From Rhodocyclaceae bacterium (lineage in GTDB: Bacteria; Pseudomonadota; Gammaproteobacteria; Burkholderiales; Rhodocyclaceae), in NCBI GenBank assembly GCA_016702335.1, contig JADJEF010000018.1, positions 124,001-188,000 of the forward strand: a stretch of 64,000 nt of DNA, in the 5' to 3' direction. A model generated the notes under the pieces. It was not told the DNA's origin, searched no databases, and saw nothing but the letters and a program-made list of their open reading frames with translations. A program made the translations under genes and the position numbers. Shown here piece after piece: positions 8,748-17,600 of this stretch. Each line of letters opens with the position of its first letter. Position 1 is the first letter of the stretch.

Positions 8748-9722
8748 TCAGGCGAAGAATTTGGCGAAGACCTGGGTCGAAGGGCAATCTTTGCACACTG
8801 GCTGGGGTGCGTCCAGTCGGTCCGTGCGGAAACGTGCGGCAAGGTCGGCGAGGTCGCTGCCACTGGTGAGGTCTGCGATGGAGACTCCATAGGCATCGCT
8901 GGTAAAGCTGCAGGGCGCGATCCGTCCGTATTCATCAATGAACAGGAAGCGCTCGCCCGGTGCGCAGTCGTGCACGGGCAGCGACTCATTCCTGGCGCTG
9001 GCATCCAGACGGCTTAGATATTTCGGTGCCGCGCACAGGCGCACGCCTTGCACTGCCAGGCGTGCTTTCAGGGCGGGCAGTCGGTGCAGGAATCCGTCGG
9101 CATCCTCGGGTGTCCAACGGTGTGCTGGGAAAAATTCCGGACGATCTCGCCCACCCAAGGCATTGAACGTGATCTCGTCGATTCCCCAGTCGGCCAGGGT
9201 CAGGCATAGCTCGTCAAATTGGGTCAGGTTGTCGCGCATCAGCACGATATTGGCGCGTAGCTTGAGCGCCGTGGCCCGCGCGGGCGCGTCGCGGCGCTCA
9301 AGCACTAGTGTCGCGACCGCCTCGTGCAGTTGCGCCCAGCCCCCGGGCCAGCCGCGCATCGATTCATGGAAGGGAGCGAAACCGTCGACGCTGATCGTCA
9401 GCTCTGAGAAATGCTCCAGGATTTGCGTCCGCCTGCGCGCCGAGTTCAGCGTCGTGCCATTGGTGGTGGCACTTTGCGCGATTCCCAGTGCGGCGATTCT
9501 CGGCGCCAGCCCGAACAGCGGTGGCCAGAGCAAAGGCTCGCCGCCCAGCCAGCTCAGCAGCACCGGATCGTTGCGCTGCCGCTGGTAGTCGCCAAGGAGG
9601 CGTGCGAAACGCCACACAGCCTCGCCATCGATGTCAACACGCTGGCCCGGGAGGCGCTTGTCCCAGGCACAAAACGGGCAGCTCAGGTTGCACCGCTGGG
9701 TGACGCGCCAGACAACGATCAT
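8748..9722 (-). CDS. Radical SAM protein with SPASM-like C-terminus
   Basis: A 324-residue radical SAM enzyme. The cluster motif CNLSCPFC lies at about residues 12-19, followed by LSWLGGEPLLWP (the GGEPL SAM-binding motif). The C-terminus has a cysteine-rich pattern, CAPGERFLFIDEYGRIAPC and later CKDCPSTQVF, resembling a reduced SPASM/twitch domain with an extra cluster. Such enzymes modify peptides or serve as maturases. I start it at the ATG at 9722, seven bases after the vWA stop, because the longer frame runs back into the vWA gene. No precursor peptide gene is evident. The target could be one of the operon's own proteins. Confidence 0.85.
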   Translation of the reverse strand: MIVVWRVTQRCNLSCPFCAWDKRLPGQRVDIDGEAVWRFARLLGDYQRQRNDPVLLSWLGGEPLLWPPLFGLAPRIAALGIAQSATTNGTTLNSARRRTQILEHFSELTISVDGFAPFHESMRGWPGGWAQLHEAVATLVLERRDAPARATALKLRANIVLMRDNLTQFDELCLTLADWGIDEITFNALGGRDRPEFFPAHRWTPEDADGFLHRLPALKARLAVQGVRLCAAPKYLSRLDASARNESLPVHDCAPGERFLFIDEYGRIAPCSFTSDAYGVSIADLTSGSDLADLAARFRTDRLDAPQPVCKDCPSTQVFAKFFA

Positions 9723-9729
9723 GTGTCGA

Positions 9730-11529
9730 TCATGCGTAGTGACGCCGGGCGAATGCACGGGCGAAGTCGACCAGGTCTTCGAGTCGGGATATGGCATGAA
9801 TGTCCCAGCCTTGCTCAGAGCGTGCCTGTTTGAGTTGCGCGTAGGCGGCTGCCGCGTAGCCCTTGGTTTGCTCCTCCCAGCCTGTTGGGATGTTCAGTGC
9901 CATGGTTCCGCCGGCACCGGCCTGCTTGAGCGCCTGGGCGGATACCTCCCAGCCGCTCCTGCCACGCTCGTCATTGGCGAACATGGTGGTGATGCCATCG
10001 TCGGAGATCATCAGGATATGGGTTGGCCTTTGCTCCTTCGTTCTCTTTTCATAGGTTTCGCGCAGTCGATGGATCGGAAAGCAGGTAGCCCCCCCGTAGA
10101 ACCCCGTCAGCACGCGCAGTATCTCGGTGTCGTTGCGAATAAAGCCTGACGTATGCATGAACTCGTTCTTTCCGCTCCAGAGCGTCACCTGTACCGCCGA
10201 CCCGGAGCGCAGTGCCGACAGAGCGATGATGGCCCCGGCGAGGCTGAGGAAGGATGTCTGGTGCTGCGGGTTGGGCATCGAACCCGAGCTATCGACATAG
10301 AGGTCCAGATTGACGGGGCGCCGCTCCTTGACCACGCCGGGCTCGTGGCCGTAGAGGCGCCGCACCGTGGTCAGTCCGGGGATGGAGCGGGGCGATTGCA
10401 TCACGCTCTGCAACCAGTCGACTTCGTCGAGCGGATCGCCGATATCCCAGGGTTCCAGTCCTTCCAGTTGCGGTTCGGGTGAGTCCGCCACCATGCGCGT
10501 GGGGAAGGGCACCAGATAGGGCAAGGCGCGTTCTCGATAGTAGCGAATGGCGATTTCGTGATCGCTCAGCGTGATGCCCGCGGCGCGCAGGATTTCTCCG
10601 TACTCGTAGGGCTCGCGTTTCTGCCCGCCGCCTGGCCCAGACGCCTTGTCATGAGCACTCGCCCCGTCCTCGGCAGCGTCTTCTTCTTCGAGTCCCGTCA
10701 CCGCCGCGTCTTCCGAGGGGTGCTTGGCGCTATCAAGTTCGTCCGCATCGATGTCCAGACCCCCTTGCGGCTCGCAACCGGCGGCTGCCCCCGTGGTATC
10801 GAGCAGCCGGCCAATGAGGTTTTTTTTCTTGTGCTTCTCGTCCTCGACCAGGTAGCGCAGCAACAGCGCGGCGAAACGGCCGGCGCCAACCAGCCAGTCG
10901 CTGGCATAGACACGAATCAGGCGCGCACCCAGCCAGGCATCGCCCTCCAGGGACTCATCCCCCTTGTGCGCACCGAGGCTGCCGGGTGCGAGCTTCCAGA
11001 GATTTTCGTAGATGCGCAGGTAGAGATTCCAGACCTGCCCGCTGCCCTTCTTTTCGTCCTCGCTCTGCGCCTCGGACAGCCGGCGATAGATATCGCCCAG
11101 GCGTAGTGCAGACTGGCGTTGCAGGCGGTCGTTGATGATCAGGTCGCTGTATAGGTTGGCGACCATGGGCGCATGCCGCTCCAGTGTCGGCAAACCCTTG
11201 CGTATGCGCGCCAGCAAGCGGAACTGCTCGTTCACAGAGCCCGGCGCGAGCACGTGATGGCCGATTTCGTGGGCCAGAATCTCCAGCGCGTAGTCGTCCA
11301 GCCCGAGTTCCGCGACGGTTTCCAGATCGACCACCACGCTCTGATCGTTGAGCCTGATCATCGCGAAGCTGCCGTCCAACCCTTCCTTGGCCGCCTCGAC
11401 GCGGCGGGTGCACAGGCGAGCATCGCGCAGCCGGGTGTATTTGCTCCAGACATTCAAGGCTTCGGGCCATGCGGCCTGCCAGCGCTTCAGTAGCGCTTCC
11501 TGGTGGCTCTCGCTAGGCACCGGACTCAT
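9730..11529 (-). CDS. HExxH zincin-like and vWA domain protein of a MoxR system
   Basis: A 599-residue protein. Near the N-terminus LAHEIGHHVL (HEIGH at 87-91) is a zinc-metallopeptidase motif, followed by NLYSDLIINDRL (126-137), where relatives place the third metal ligand. Residues 258-300 are an acidic, disordered-looking linker. The C-terminal vWA domain has a full MIDAS: DSSGS at 413-417, T482 in GGATCF and the aspartates of ISDDG at 508-512. vWA proteins are the usual clients or adaptors of MoxR ATPases. The ATG overlaps the preceding stop by 4 nt (ATGA). The peptidase-plus-vWA pairing recalls DUF2201-type proteins; whether the peptidase is active is untested. Confidence 0.85.
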   Translation of the reverse strand: MSPVPSESHQEALLKRWQAAWPEALNVWSKYTRLRDARLCTRRVEAAKEGLDGSFAMIRLNDQSVVVDLETVAELGLDDYALEILAHEIGHHVLAPGSVNEQFRLLARIRKGLPTLERHAPMVANLYSDLIINDRLQRQSALRLGDIYRRLSEAQSEDEKKGSGQVWNLYLRIYENLWKLAPGSLGAHKGDESLEGDAWLGARLIRVYASDWLVGAGRFAALLLRYLVEDEKHKKKNLIGRLLDTTGAAAGCEPQGGLDIDADELDSAKHPSEDAAVTGLEEEDAAEDGASAHDKASGPGGGQKREPYEYGEILRAAGITLSDHEIAIRYYRERALPYLVPFPTRMVADSPEPQLEGLEPWDIGDPLDEVDWLQSVMQSPRSIPGLTTVRRLYGHEPGVVKERRPVNLDLYVDSSGSMPNPQHQTSFLSLAGAIIALSALRSGSAVQVTLWSGKNEFMHTSGFIRNDTEILRVLTGFYGGATCFPIHRLRETYEKRTKEQRPTHILMISDDGITTMFANDERGRSGWEVSAQALKQAGAGGTMALNIPTGWEEQTKGYAAAAYAQLKQARSEQGWDIHAISRLEDLVDFARAFARRHYA

Positions 11530-12536
11530 TGCAAGGGGAATAAATGGATGCGATGCGTATAGGGCGAGGTGAGCGCGACGGTGTGGTCATTGGCGACCAC
11601 GCGCAGACCTTCCGCAGGAAGATCGATGGCGACGACCTCGTCGGCAAACACCAGGCTCGCGCCCTTGAGCACAGGCGGGAGCTCGACGCCCCCCGTGGCC
11701 GGTGCCGCGTAAACGTCGCGACTGGTCGGAAACAGCACGGCACCCCAGGCATCGGCGAGCAGCAGGCCGTAACGCTCGTGACTTTTCACCAGGAAACCTG
11801 TTGCGCAGGCGCGCAGTTCCGGTGGCTGCGAAAAGGTACCACCCAGGCCAGTAAACTCGCCAAACAGTCTTGCCCGGCGAGGCCTCGGCGCGCGACCCGA
11901 TGGCGAATCCGGTAGCCACCAGGGGTTGGCCTGCAACTGCTGACGTACCGAAGGCCAACCGGCCGTGGCGGCTGCGCCAACCGCCTTGAGTGCCAGTGCT
12001 TCGGGCAAGCGGTCGGCGGCGGCAAGCGCGCTCTCGCGAAACTGCGTCGCGCCGGCGCGCCAGGACAATAGCTGCCCCAGCGCCAGAAGTTCATCGACCG
12101 ATTGCGTCTGCCCGGCAAGTGACACCATATGATTCAGCCACTCGTCGCCGCGCAGCGCAGGATTGCTGCTCATGAAAACCGCCGCGTTGCTCAGCGCTCC
12201 CAGAACTTCTCTGGGCTGCTCCGCCACCTGGCGTCCAAGCAAAGGAACGAGCTCACGCCAGGTGCGCCCGAGCAGAGCGCCGCGGGCATGGGCACCGGTG
12301 AGCACCTGCGCAGTCAGCACCAGCGCGATGTCGTACGCCACAATGGCGGCGGTCACGGCGCGTTCGGGTGCCTGCCCGGCCACGGCGACGACGACGCGGT
12401 CAACGCCGGACTCGAGAAACAGCCCGAAGGCCTCGCTGTCGAAACCCGGTACCCGCCGACGCACTTCCGCGACACGGCTGTTGAACTGGGCGCGGCCAGC
12501 GGTAAGGATGCGCGCAAAGGGCTCGGAAATCGCCAC
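11526..12536 (-). CDS. Uncharacterised third component between MoxR and vWA proteins
   Basis: A protein of about 336 residues with no motif I can name. The first two thirds are Ala/Leu-rich and helical; the last 110 residues, starting around GLGGTFSQPPEL, look beta-rich (ERYGLLLADAWGAVLF, LVFADEVVAIDLP, HTVALTSPYTHRIHL). Its place between a MoxR ATPase and a vWA protein is that of the third partner in MoxR-vWA ternary systems. The start is uncertain: GTG at 12536 follows the MoxR stop by five bases, while a TTG at 12560 would overlap it. The stop overlaps the vWA start by 4 nt. Confidence 0.75.
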   Translation of the reverse strand: MAISEPFARILTAGRAQFNSRVAEVRRRVPGFDSEAFGLFLESGVDRVVVAVAGQAPERAVTAAIVAYDIALVLTAQVLTGAHARGALLGRTWRELVPLLGRQVAEQPREVLGALSNAAVFMSSNPALRGDEWLNHMVSLAGQTQSVDELLALGQLLSWRAGATQFRESALAAADRLPEALALKAVGAAATAGWPSVRQQLQANPWWLPDSPSGRAPRPRRARLFGEFTGLGGTFSQPPELRACATGFLVKSHERYGLLLADAWGAVLFPTSRDVYAAPATGGVELPPVLKGASLVFADEVVAIDLPAEGLRVVANDHTVALTSPYTHRIHLFPLQ

Positions 12537-12541
12537 GATGT

Positions 12542-14122
12542 CTACTGCGCACGCAGCCAATGCAGGTAATTGGTGTACCGCTGGTGCAGGTACTTGAGTT
12601 TCTGCAGATCATCGTAGAGCGGGCCGTAGAGCTTGCGACCTTTGCTTAGCGTGACGATCAGGCGCTCGATCTTGATCAGGCGCGCGCGCGTCTCGCGCTC
12701 GCTGATGCCGTCCAGGCCGGCGTCGAATTCCAGCGCCAGGTCGCGCACCGGGTCGGTGCGATCCAGATCGAGGCGATTGAACTCGTCGCAGGACAAGTCG
12801 AACACGCGCCGCAACCAGCTCAGGCGGTCGGTTCGGTAGCCGGAGTTCTCGGGTAAATTGAAGAAGGGAGCCTCCAGGTCGGGCTGCAGTTTGTCGTGCA
12901 GCACAAAAGGCAGGATCTGGCGCAGGTCGTCCAGCGCCACCTCCCGGTTGCCCCGGAAGTAGGCCAGGGCCTTGGCGAAAACCAGCAGCGTCATGAGGTT
13001 GCGCACCGAAACGCCGTTTCGGGTCTGGCAACCGATGTCCTTCAAGCGGTCGCGCCCGCTGTCAGTCGCTACGGTCAGTGCCCAATCAACACCCGAAAGG
13101 CGGGCCGTGTCCTTGGTCATGTATTCGAACTGCATGCCGGCGGTTTCGAACAATTCGAACTGACTGGCGAAAAACTCCAGACGCCGCCTGACGCCCTCGG
13201 GCACCGCCACGGCGCGAATTTCCTCGCCCATGCGGTCGACTTCCTTTTCGGTGAAGATGATCTCGGCCGGTGCCAGTTCTTCGGGACGGGCGTTTTCCTC
13301 GATGCGCAGCAGCAGGTCGCCCAGGAAGCGCGGATTGAAGGCCAGCGCCTGGACGATCACATCGATCCGGTCGCGCAGCGCCTCGATGACTTGATAGGTT
13401 CCGCCGCCCTGGTCGTCGTTGGCGGTCAGATACCACGCCGACTCCGGGCACTCGAAGATGTGATTGAGAACCTCGGCATAGTTGTCGCCCATCACCGTCA
13501 GCAGGGCGCTTTGCGTGCGCGTGGGAATCCGGTTGTATTCGTCGACGATCTTGACCCGCATCCCCAGCCAGGAGCGCCAGGCAATGCGGATATCGTCCAT
13601 TTTTTGGGCACTGACCAGATCGGCCGGCAGCGGGTTGCCCAGCAGGTCGGCGATCGTCATCTGCGGGTGGCCATGCTGCATGGCCCGGCGCACCTCGCGC
13701 ACCGGGTAGCCCGCGAGCACGCCCATCAGGATGGCGCTGGCGGTTTTGCCGCGCCCCGGCCCGCCCACAAACAGACATTTGCGGCGCGTGGCAAAGGTCA
13801 GCAGTGGTAGCAGGATGAAGCTTGAATAGCTCTGCGCCGAGGGCAGCGCCAGGGTGCGCTTGCTGTCCCCGATGCTGTAGCTTTGTGCCGGCCCATCGTT
13901 GTACTCGATGTCGTAGTGCGGGCTGATGATGGCGTTGTTGACGATCCAGAAATACGCCTGCCGCAGTTTCTCGTCGAGCGCCTGTTGCGGTTCGCCCGGT
14001 GCCGATCCCAACGTGACCACCCCCTGATACAACTCCGCCACATCGAACTGCCGGGGTTGAGTGGCGGGCCCCGGATTGGTCGGGGCCCGAGAAACACGCT
14101 TGAAGACATCGAAGGCTGACAT
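12542..14122 (-). CDS. MoxR-family AAA+ ATPase
   Basis: A 526-residue AAA+ ATPase. Walker A GGPGRGKT at 120-127, Walker B KIVDEYNR at 191-198, sensor 1 YLTAND at 231-236 and the arginine-finger segment EALRDRID at 248-255 are all intact. An extra 110 residues precede the core and about 170 follow it, so it is longer than typical MoxR proteins (about 330). MoxR ATPases remodel or load metal/cofactor onto vWA-containing partners. It is first in the ten-gene minus-strand operon; GGAAAG lies eight bases before the ATG. No promoter could be fixed in the 140 nt upstream. Confidence 0.92.
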   Translation of the reverse strand: MSAFDVFKRVSRAPTNPGPATQPRQFDVAELYQGVVTLGSAPGEPQQALDEKLRQAYFWIVNNAIISPHYDIEYNDGPAQSYSIGDSKRTLALPSAQSYSSFILLPLLTFATRRKCLFVGGPGRGKTASAILMGVLAGYPVREVRRAMQHGHPQMTIADLLGNPLPADLVSAQKMDDIRIAWRSWLGMRVKIVDEYNRIPTRTQSALLTVMGDNYAEVLNHIFECPESAWYLTANDDQGGGTYQVIEALRDRIDVIVQALAFNPRFLGDLLLRIEENARPEELAPAEIIFTEKEVDRMGEEIRAVAVPEGVRRRLEFFASQFELFETAGMQFEYMTKDTARLSGVDWALTVATDSGRDRLKDIGCQTRNGVSVRNLMTLLVFAKALAYFRGNREVALDDLRQILPFVLHDKLQPDLEAPFFNLPENSGYRTDRLSWLRRVFDLSCDEFNRLDLDRTDPVRDLALEFDAGLDGISERETRARLIKIERLIVTLSKGRKLYGPLYDDLQKLKYLHQRYTNYLHWLRAQ

Positions 14123-14262
14123 GGTGACTTTCCAGGTTCGAGAGAGTGTCCGATTTTGGCACCGAACCTGGGCCGCCGGATGGCGCGCGTCAATGTGATT
14201 GCATTGGCGGACGTTTCAAGCGGCTGTTGTTGTGGTCAGCACGGGTGGGCGTGCGCATTGGC

Positions 14263-16278
14263 TTAACGCGGAGCCGTTCCCGGCATGATCGGGAAGGCGC
14301 CGGAGAAGTCGTCCACCACATCCTTCAGCGCCGCCAGCGGTGCCGGGTTGCCCTTGACGGCCGCTTTGCCGCCGGCGATCAGCTGCTCCAGCGTGGCCTT
14401 GCGCCCGAGAAAGCCGAGCAGGGCCATGCGCGGTAGGGTGAGCGTGGCGTCGGCGTCGTCACGGCTGTAGCCGGAAATGCTGGTCATGGTCGAATTGCTG
14501 ACTTCGATCACGAACGTTTCCCCGGCATCGGGCACTTCCAGATTGAGCACGAATTTCACGCCCAGCTTTTCGGCGCGCTGGCTGTTGAAGGCGATCGCCA
14601 GCCCTTCGAGCAGCAGGTGCGTGGGCACGGCCAGGGCAATTTCCTGCCCCATGCCCTTTTGCACGGCGTTGCCTGCACCCAGGCCATGGCGCAGCTCCTG
14701 TGCGGCAGCGAGGAAGCTGTTGCGCAACGAGGTGCTTTCCTTCTGGTAGCCCAACTGCTCGAAGGCGTCGGCGAGGAGGTCTCTGGCGGGCTGGTTCTGT
14801 GGCTCGGCATAGACCAGCTTGTTGAGCAGCTCGGTCGCCAGCAGGTACTTGCCTTCCTTGACCAACTGCTGGCTGCGCGCGAGGATTTTTTTCGCGCCGC
14901 CCATCATGCGCACGTATTCGGGCGCCGACTCGGCGGGCGAGAGCGGCATCAGGGTGGCCGGGTTGGCATCCCAATAGCCGAGATAACGGTTGATCACGGC
15001 GCGGCTGTTGTGCTCTTCCGAGCCGTGGTAGCTGTGCGCGGCCCAGTTCTGCTGCAGCGAGGCGGGCAGCTTGTAGACGTTGTGGATCTCGTTGATGGTG
15101 ACGCCCTGGTTGGCCTTGTTCACCACGTCGTTGTGCAGGTGGGCGTAGGCGTCGCGCTGGGTGCGCAGCACGTCCTGTACGCGGGCGTTGCCAAAGCGCG
15201 GCCAGCTGTGCGCGGCGAACATCACGTCGGCATTACGGCCGTAGCGGTAGAGAGCGTTGTTGATCTGGCGTGACCACTCGAGTGCATCACGCACCAGCGC
15301 CCCGCGCAGGGTGTAGATGTTATGGATGGTGCCGGTGACGTTCTCGGCCGCCCAGAAGGCCTTGAACTGGGGGAACCAGGTGTTCATCTCGGCCGGGCTT
15401 TCGGTGCCAGGGGTGTTCTGGAATTCCATCTCGACGCCATCAACGGTGATCTTTTCGTAGGGCATGAAGATCTGTCGCGTCGGTGCGATCAGGCCGGGCG
15501 AGCAGCAGGCGGTGTTCTTGCCGATGGCCTGATCTACGTGGCCGAAGGGGTTCTTCGGTAGGTTAAACCCGTACTGGTAAAGGGCGCGACGGGTCATGGC
15601 CGGGCCGGCGTGCACGTTTTCGGCGATGGCGTGTTGCATGAAGTGAGCGGGCGCGATGACCTGCACCTTGCCGGCTTTGACGTCGGCTTCGCTCACCATG
15701 CCACGCACGCCGCCGAAGTGGTCGAGGTGGGCGTGCGAATAGACGACGGCAACCACGGGCCGCTCCCCGAGCGCTTCGTTGATCAGGTCGAGTGCGGCCT
15801 TGGCGGTTTCTTTCGTGGTGCCCACATCAATCGCGATCCAGCCGGTATCACCCTTGACGAAGGTGAAGTTGGCCAGATCAAAGCCGCGCACCTGCCAGAT
15901 GCGTCCGGGCACGACTTCGTAAAGGCCGTAACTCATGTTGAGCAGGGCCTGCCGCTGCAGTGAGGGGTGGATGGAATCGAAATCCTTGCCCGGCTCAAGC
16001 AGCCAGTCGTAGCCGCCAATGTGCCACGCCGTCTTGCCGTCGGCGGCCTTGATTTCACGGCTCGCGGGGGCTTTCACGAAGCCGCGCGTGGCTTCTTCAA
16101 AGTCGGTGCGGTCGGCGAAGGGCAGGCTAGTGCGCAGGGCCTTCTGGCTGGCGACGGTAAAGCTCGACGGCGGTTTGCCCTTGGCGTCGAAGTGCGTCGG
16201 CGTAGCGAGGGCGGTGGAGAGCGCGCTTGATAGCGCGAGGCTGGAGCACAGGGCAAGCAGAACGGGACGAGTGAACAT
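14263..16278 (-). CDS. Secreted alkylsulfatase (SdsA/BDS1-like metallo-beta-lactamase fold)
   Basis: A 671-residue protein with a signal peptide (hydrophobic 5-25, ALATPT) followed by the layout of bacterial alkylsulfatases: a metallo-beta-lactamase domain with the zinc motif SHAHLDHFGG at about residues 180-189, a dimerisation region (HNVYKLPASL, YHGSEEHNSRAVINRYLG) and a C-terminal SCP2-like domain. These periplasmic enzymes hydrolyse primary alkyl sulfates such as SDS to alcohol and sulfate. AAGGAGG precedes the ATG by six bases. A divergent AraC regulator suggests inducible expression. Its link to the sulfur-transport genes at the left edge is only thematic. Confidence 0.92.
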   Translation of the reverse strand: MFTRPVLLALCSSLALSSALSTALATPTHFDAKGKPPSSFTVASQKALRTSLPFADRTDFEEATRGFVKAPASREIKAADGKTAWHIGGYDWLLEPGKDFDSIHPSLQRQALLNMSYGLYEVVPGRIWQVRGFDLANFTFVKGDTGWIAIDVGTTKETAKAALDLINEALGERPVVAVVYSHAHLDHFGGVRGMVSEADVKAGKVQVIAPAHFMQHAIAENVHAGPAMTRRALYQYGFNLPKNPFGHVDQAIGKNTACCSPGLIAPTRQIFMPYEKITVDGVEMEFQNTPGTESPAEMNTWFPQFKAFWAAENVTGTIHNIYTLRGALVRDALEWSRQINNALYRYGRNADVMFAAHSWPRFGNARVQDVLRTQRDAYAHLHNDVVNKANQGVTINEIHNVYKLPASLQQNWAAHSYHGSEEHNSRAVINRYLGYWDANPATLMPLSPAESAPEYVRMMGGAKKILARSQQLVKEGKYLLATELLNKLVYAEPQNQPARDLLADAFEQLGYQKESTSLRNSFLAAAQELRHGLGAGNAVQKGMGQEIALAVPTHLLLEGLAIAFNSQRAEKLGVKFVLNLEVPDAGETFVIEVSNSTMTSISGYSRDDADATLTLPRMALLGFLGRKATLEQLIAGGKAAVKGNPAPLAALKDVVDDFSGAFPIMPGTAPR

Positions 16279-16302
16279 GGAATCCTCCTTTTTGTTGGGT
16301 CA

Positions 16303-16331
16303 AGCGCCGTCTCACCAGCGCCGACTTGCGG
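16303..16331 (+). repeat. 29-bp dispersed repeat, copy 1 (intergenic)
   Basis: Matches the repeat core: CGCCGT, three variable bases, then CCAGCGCCGACTTGCGG. It lies between the divergent alkylsulfatase and AraC genes. Six more copies occur at 18858, 22412, 32590, 34295, 36149 and 42971. Confidence 0.85.
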
Positions 16332-16439
16332 TACGTTGATTCTCTCAGGGCGGCTACCCTGAGTAAATCAGTGTCGCATTGTCAGCGCAGGCTGGATGAC
16401 ATATTTTGTTTTGGCAGACACTTCTCGTAGCATGGCGGC

Positions 16440-17477
16440 ATGCCCTTGACCGACTCCGCTGACCCATTCCGCCCGCGTATCCGCGCCGCCGTTCTTGGTG
16501 GCTATCCGGAACTTGCGGAGCGTCTGGGCCTTGATCCGCTGGCCGAGCTGGCCCGCGCGGGTATCACGCCCGAACTGCTGGCGCAGCCCGACGAAAAGCT
16601 GCCGGTCGAGCAGATCAACAGCTTGCTTGAGCGCAGCGCGCTTGCGTGCGCCAAGCCCGATTTTGCCGTGCGTCTGGCGGCCAGCGTCAATGTCATGCGC
16701 CTTGGCCTGCTGCGCTTTCTGGCCCATGATCAGCCCACGGTCGGCCAAGCCTTCGACAGGGTCTCGCGGCACATGCGCTTTCATAACGAGGCGCTCAGCC
16801 TATGGGCCGAGCGCTCGGGTGAGGTGCGCGTGATTCATCTCGACCTTGTTGCCCGCGCCTTGCAGCCAATGCCTGCCATGGTCGAGCTGGCTACGGGGGT
16901 TACCTATTTCAACGTGCGCGCAATCTCCGGCCCGATCTGGAATGCCCACCGGGTGCTCTTTCGTCATCCGGCACCGGCCGGGGGCGAGCATGCCAGCCTG
17001 TTTGCTTGCCCGGTCGAATTCGCTTGCGATGTCGATGCCATCGTCTGCCGGGCCGCCGACTTCGATGCGCCCAACCGCTTGTTCGAGGCTAACGGGGGAG
17101 ATCGACGGGCGCAACTGCGCGCCGCGGGGCTCATGCCAGAGAGCCGCCATATCGTCGACATGGTGCAGCGTCTGATCTGCGGGCTGCTGCCTACCGGCAA
17201 TTGCCGCATCGAGGTCGTGGCCGGCCATCTGAGCATGACCAGCCGCACGCTGCATCGCAAGCTGGCGACGCATGATGAAACCTTCTCGAATCTGCTTAAC
17301 AGCGTACGCCGCGATTTCGCCCTGCGCCACCTGGTGGCGAGCAATCGCCAGCTCACCGCCATTGCGGATTTGCTCGGTTTCAAATCCCTATCGGATTTCT
17401 CGAACTGGTTCCGGCGTCAGTTCGGCATGTCGCCGACACAGTGGGCCAAGGGGCATATGAGCAGCTCAACGCCTTGA
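16440..17477 (+). CDS. AraC-family transcriptional regulator
   Basis: A 345-residue regulator. Residues 20-210 match the arabinose-binding-like ligand domain found in OruR/AraC-type proteins (AVLGGYPELAERLGLDPLAELARAGI at the start). The DNA-binding domain with two helix-turn-helix units occupies about 235-338, with AGHLSMTSRTLHRKLATHDETF and IADLLGFKSLSDFSNWFRRQFGMSP. It is divergent from the alkylsulfatase across 161 nt, so it most likely controls that gene in response to an alkyl sulfate or a fatty alcohol; the effector is inferred. Confidence 0.9.
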   Translation: MPLTDSADPFRPRIRAAVLGGYPELAERLGLDPLAELARAGITPELLAQPDEKLPVEQINSLLERSALACAKPDFAVRLAASVNVMRLGLLRFLAHDQPTVGQAFDRVSRHMRFHNEALSLWAERSGEVRVIHLDLVARALQPMPAMVELATGVTYFNVRAISGPIWNAHRVLFRHPAPAGGEHASLFACPVEFACDVDAIVCRAADFDAPNRLFEANGGDRRAQLRAAGLMPESRHIVDMVQRLICGLLPTGNCRIEVVAGHLSMTSRTLHRKLATHDETFSNLLNSVRRDFALRHLVASNRQLTAIADLLGFKSLSDFSNWFRRQFGMSPTQWAKGHMSSSTP

Positions 17478-17600
17478 GCGCGACAACCTGACGAGATGGA
17501 TTGTAGTTTCGCTGTGTTTCACCTCTTGCAAGTCGACGAACCAGTAGGCAAAGCCTCGAAAAATTTCTATAGTCATGGGCCGTTCCACTGATACCACGCT

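Noticed and set aside
8991..9006. CTGGCGCTGGCA in the radical SAM gene, similar to the repeat centre
   Set aside because: Only the GGCGCTGG core matches; the rest is ordinary coding sequence.
12896..13810. A 304-codon plus-strand frame opposite the MoxR gene
   Set aside because: Covers the Walker and arginine-finger region of MoxR on the other strand; a shadow.
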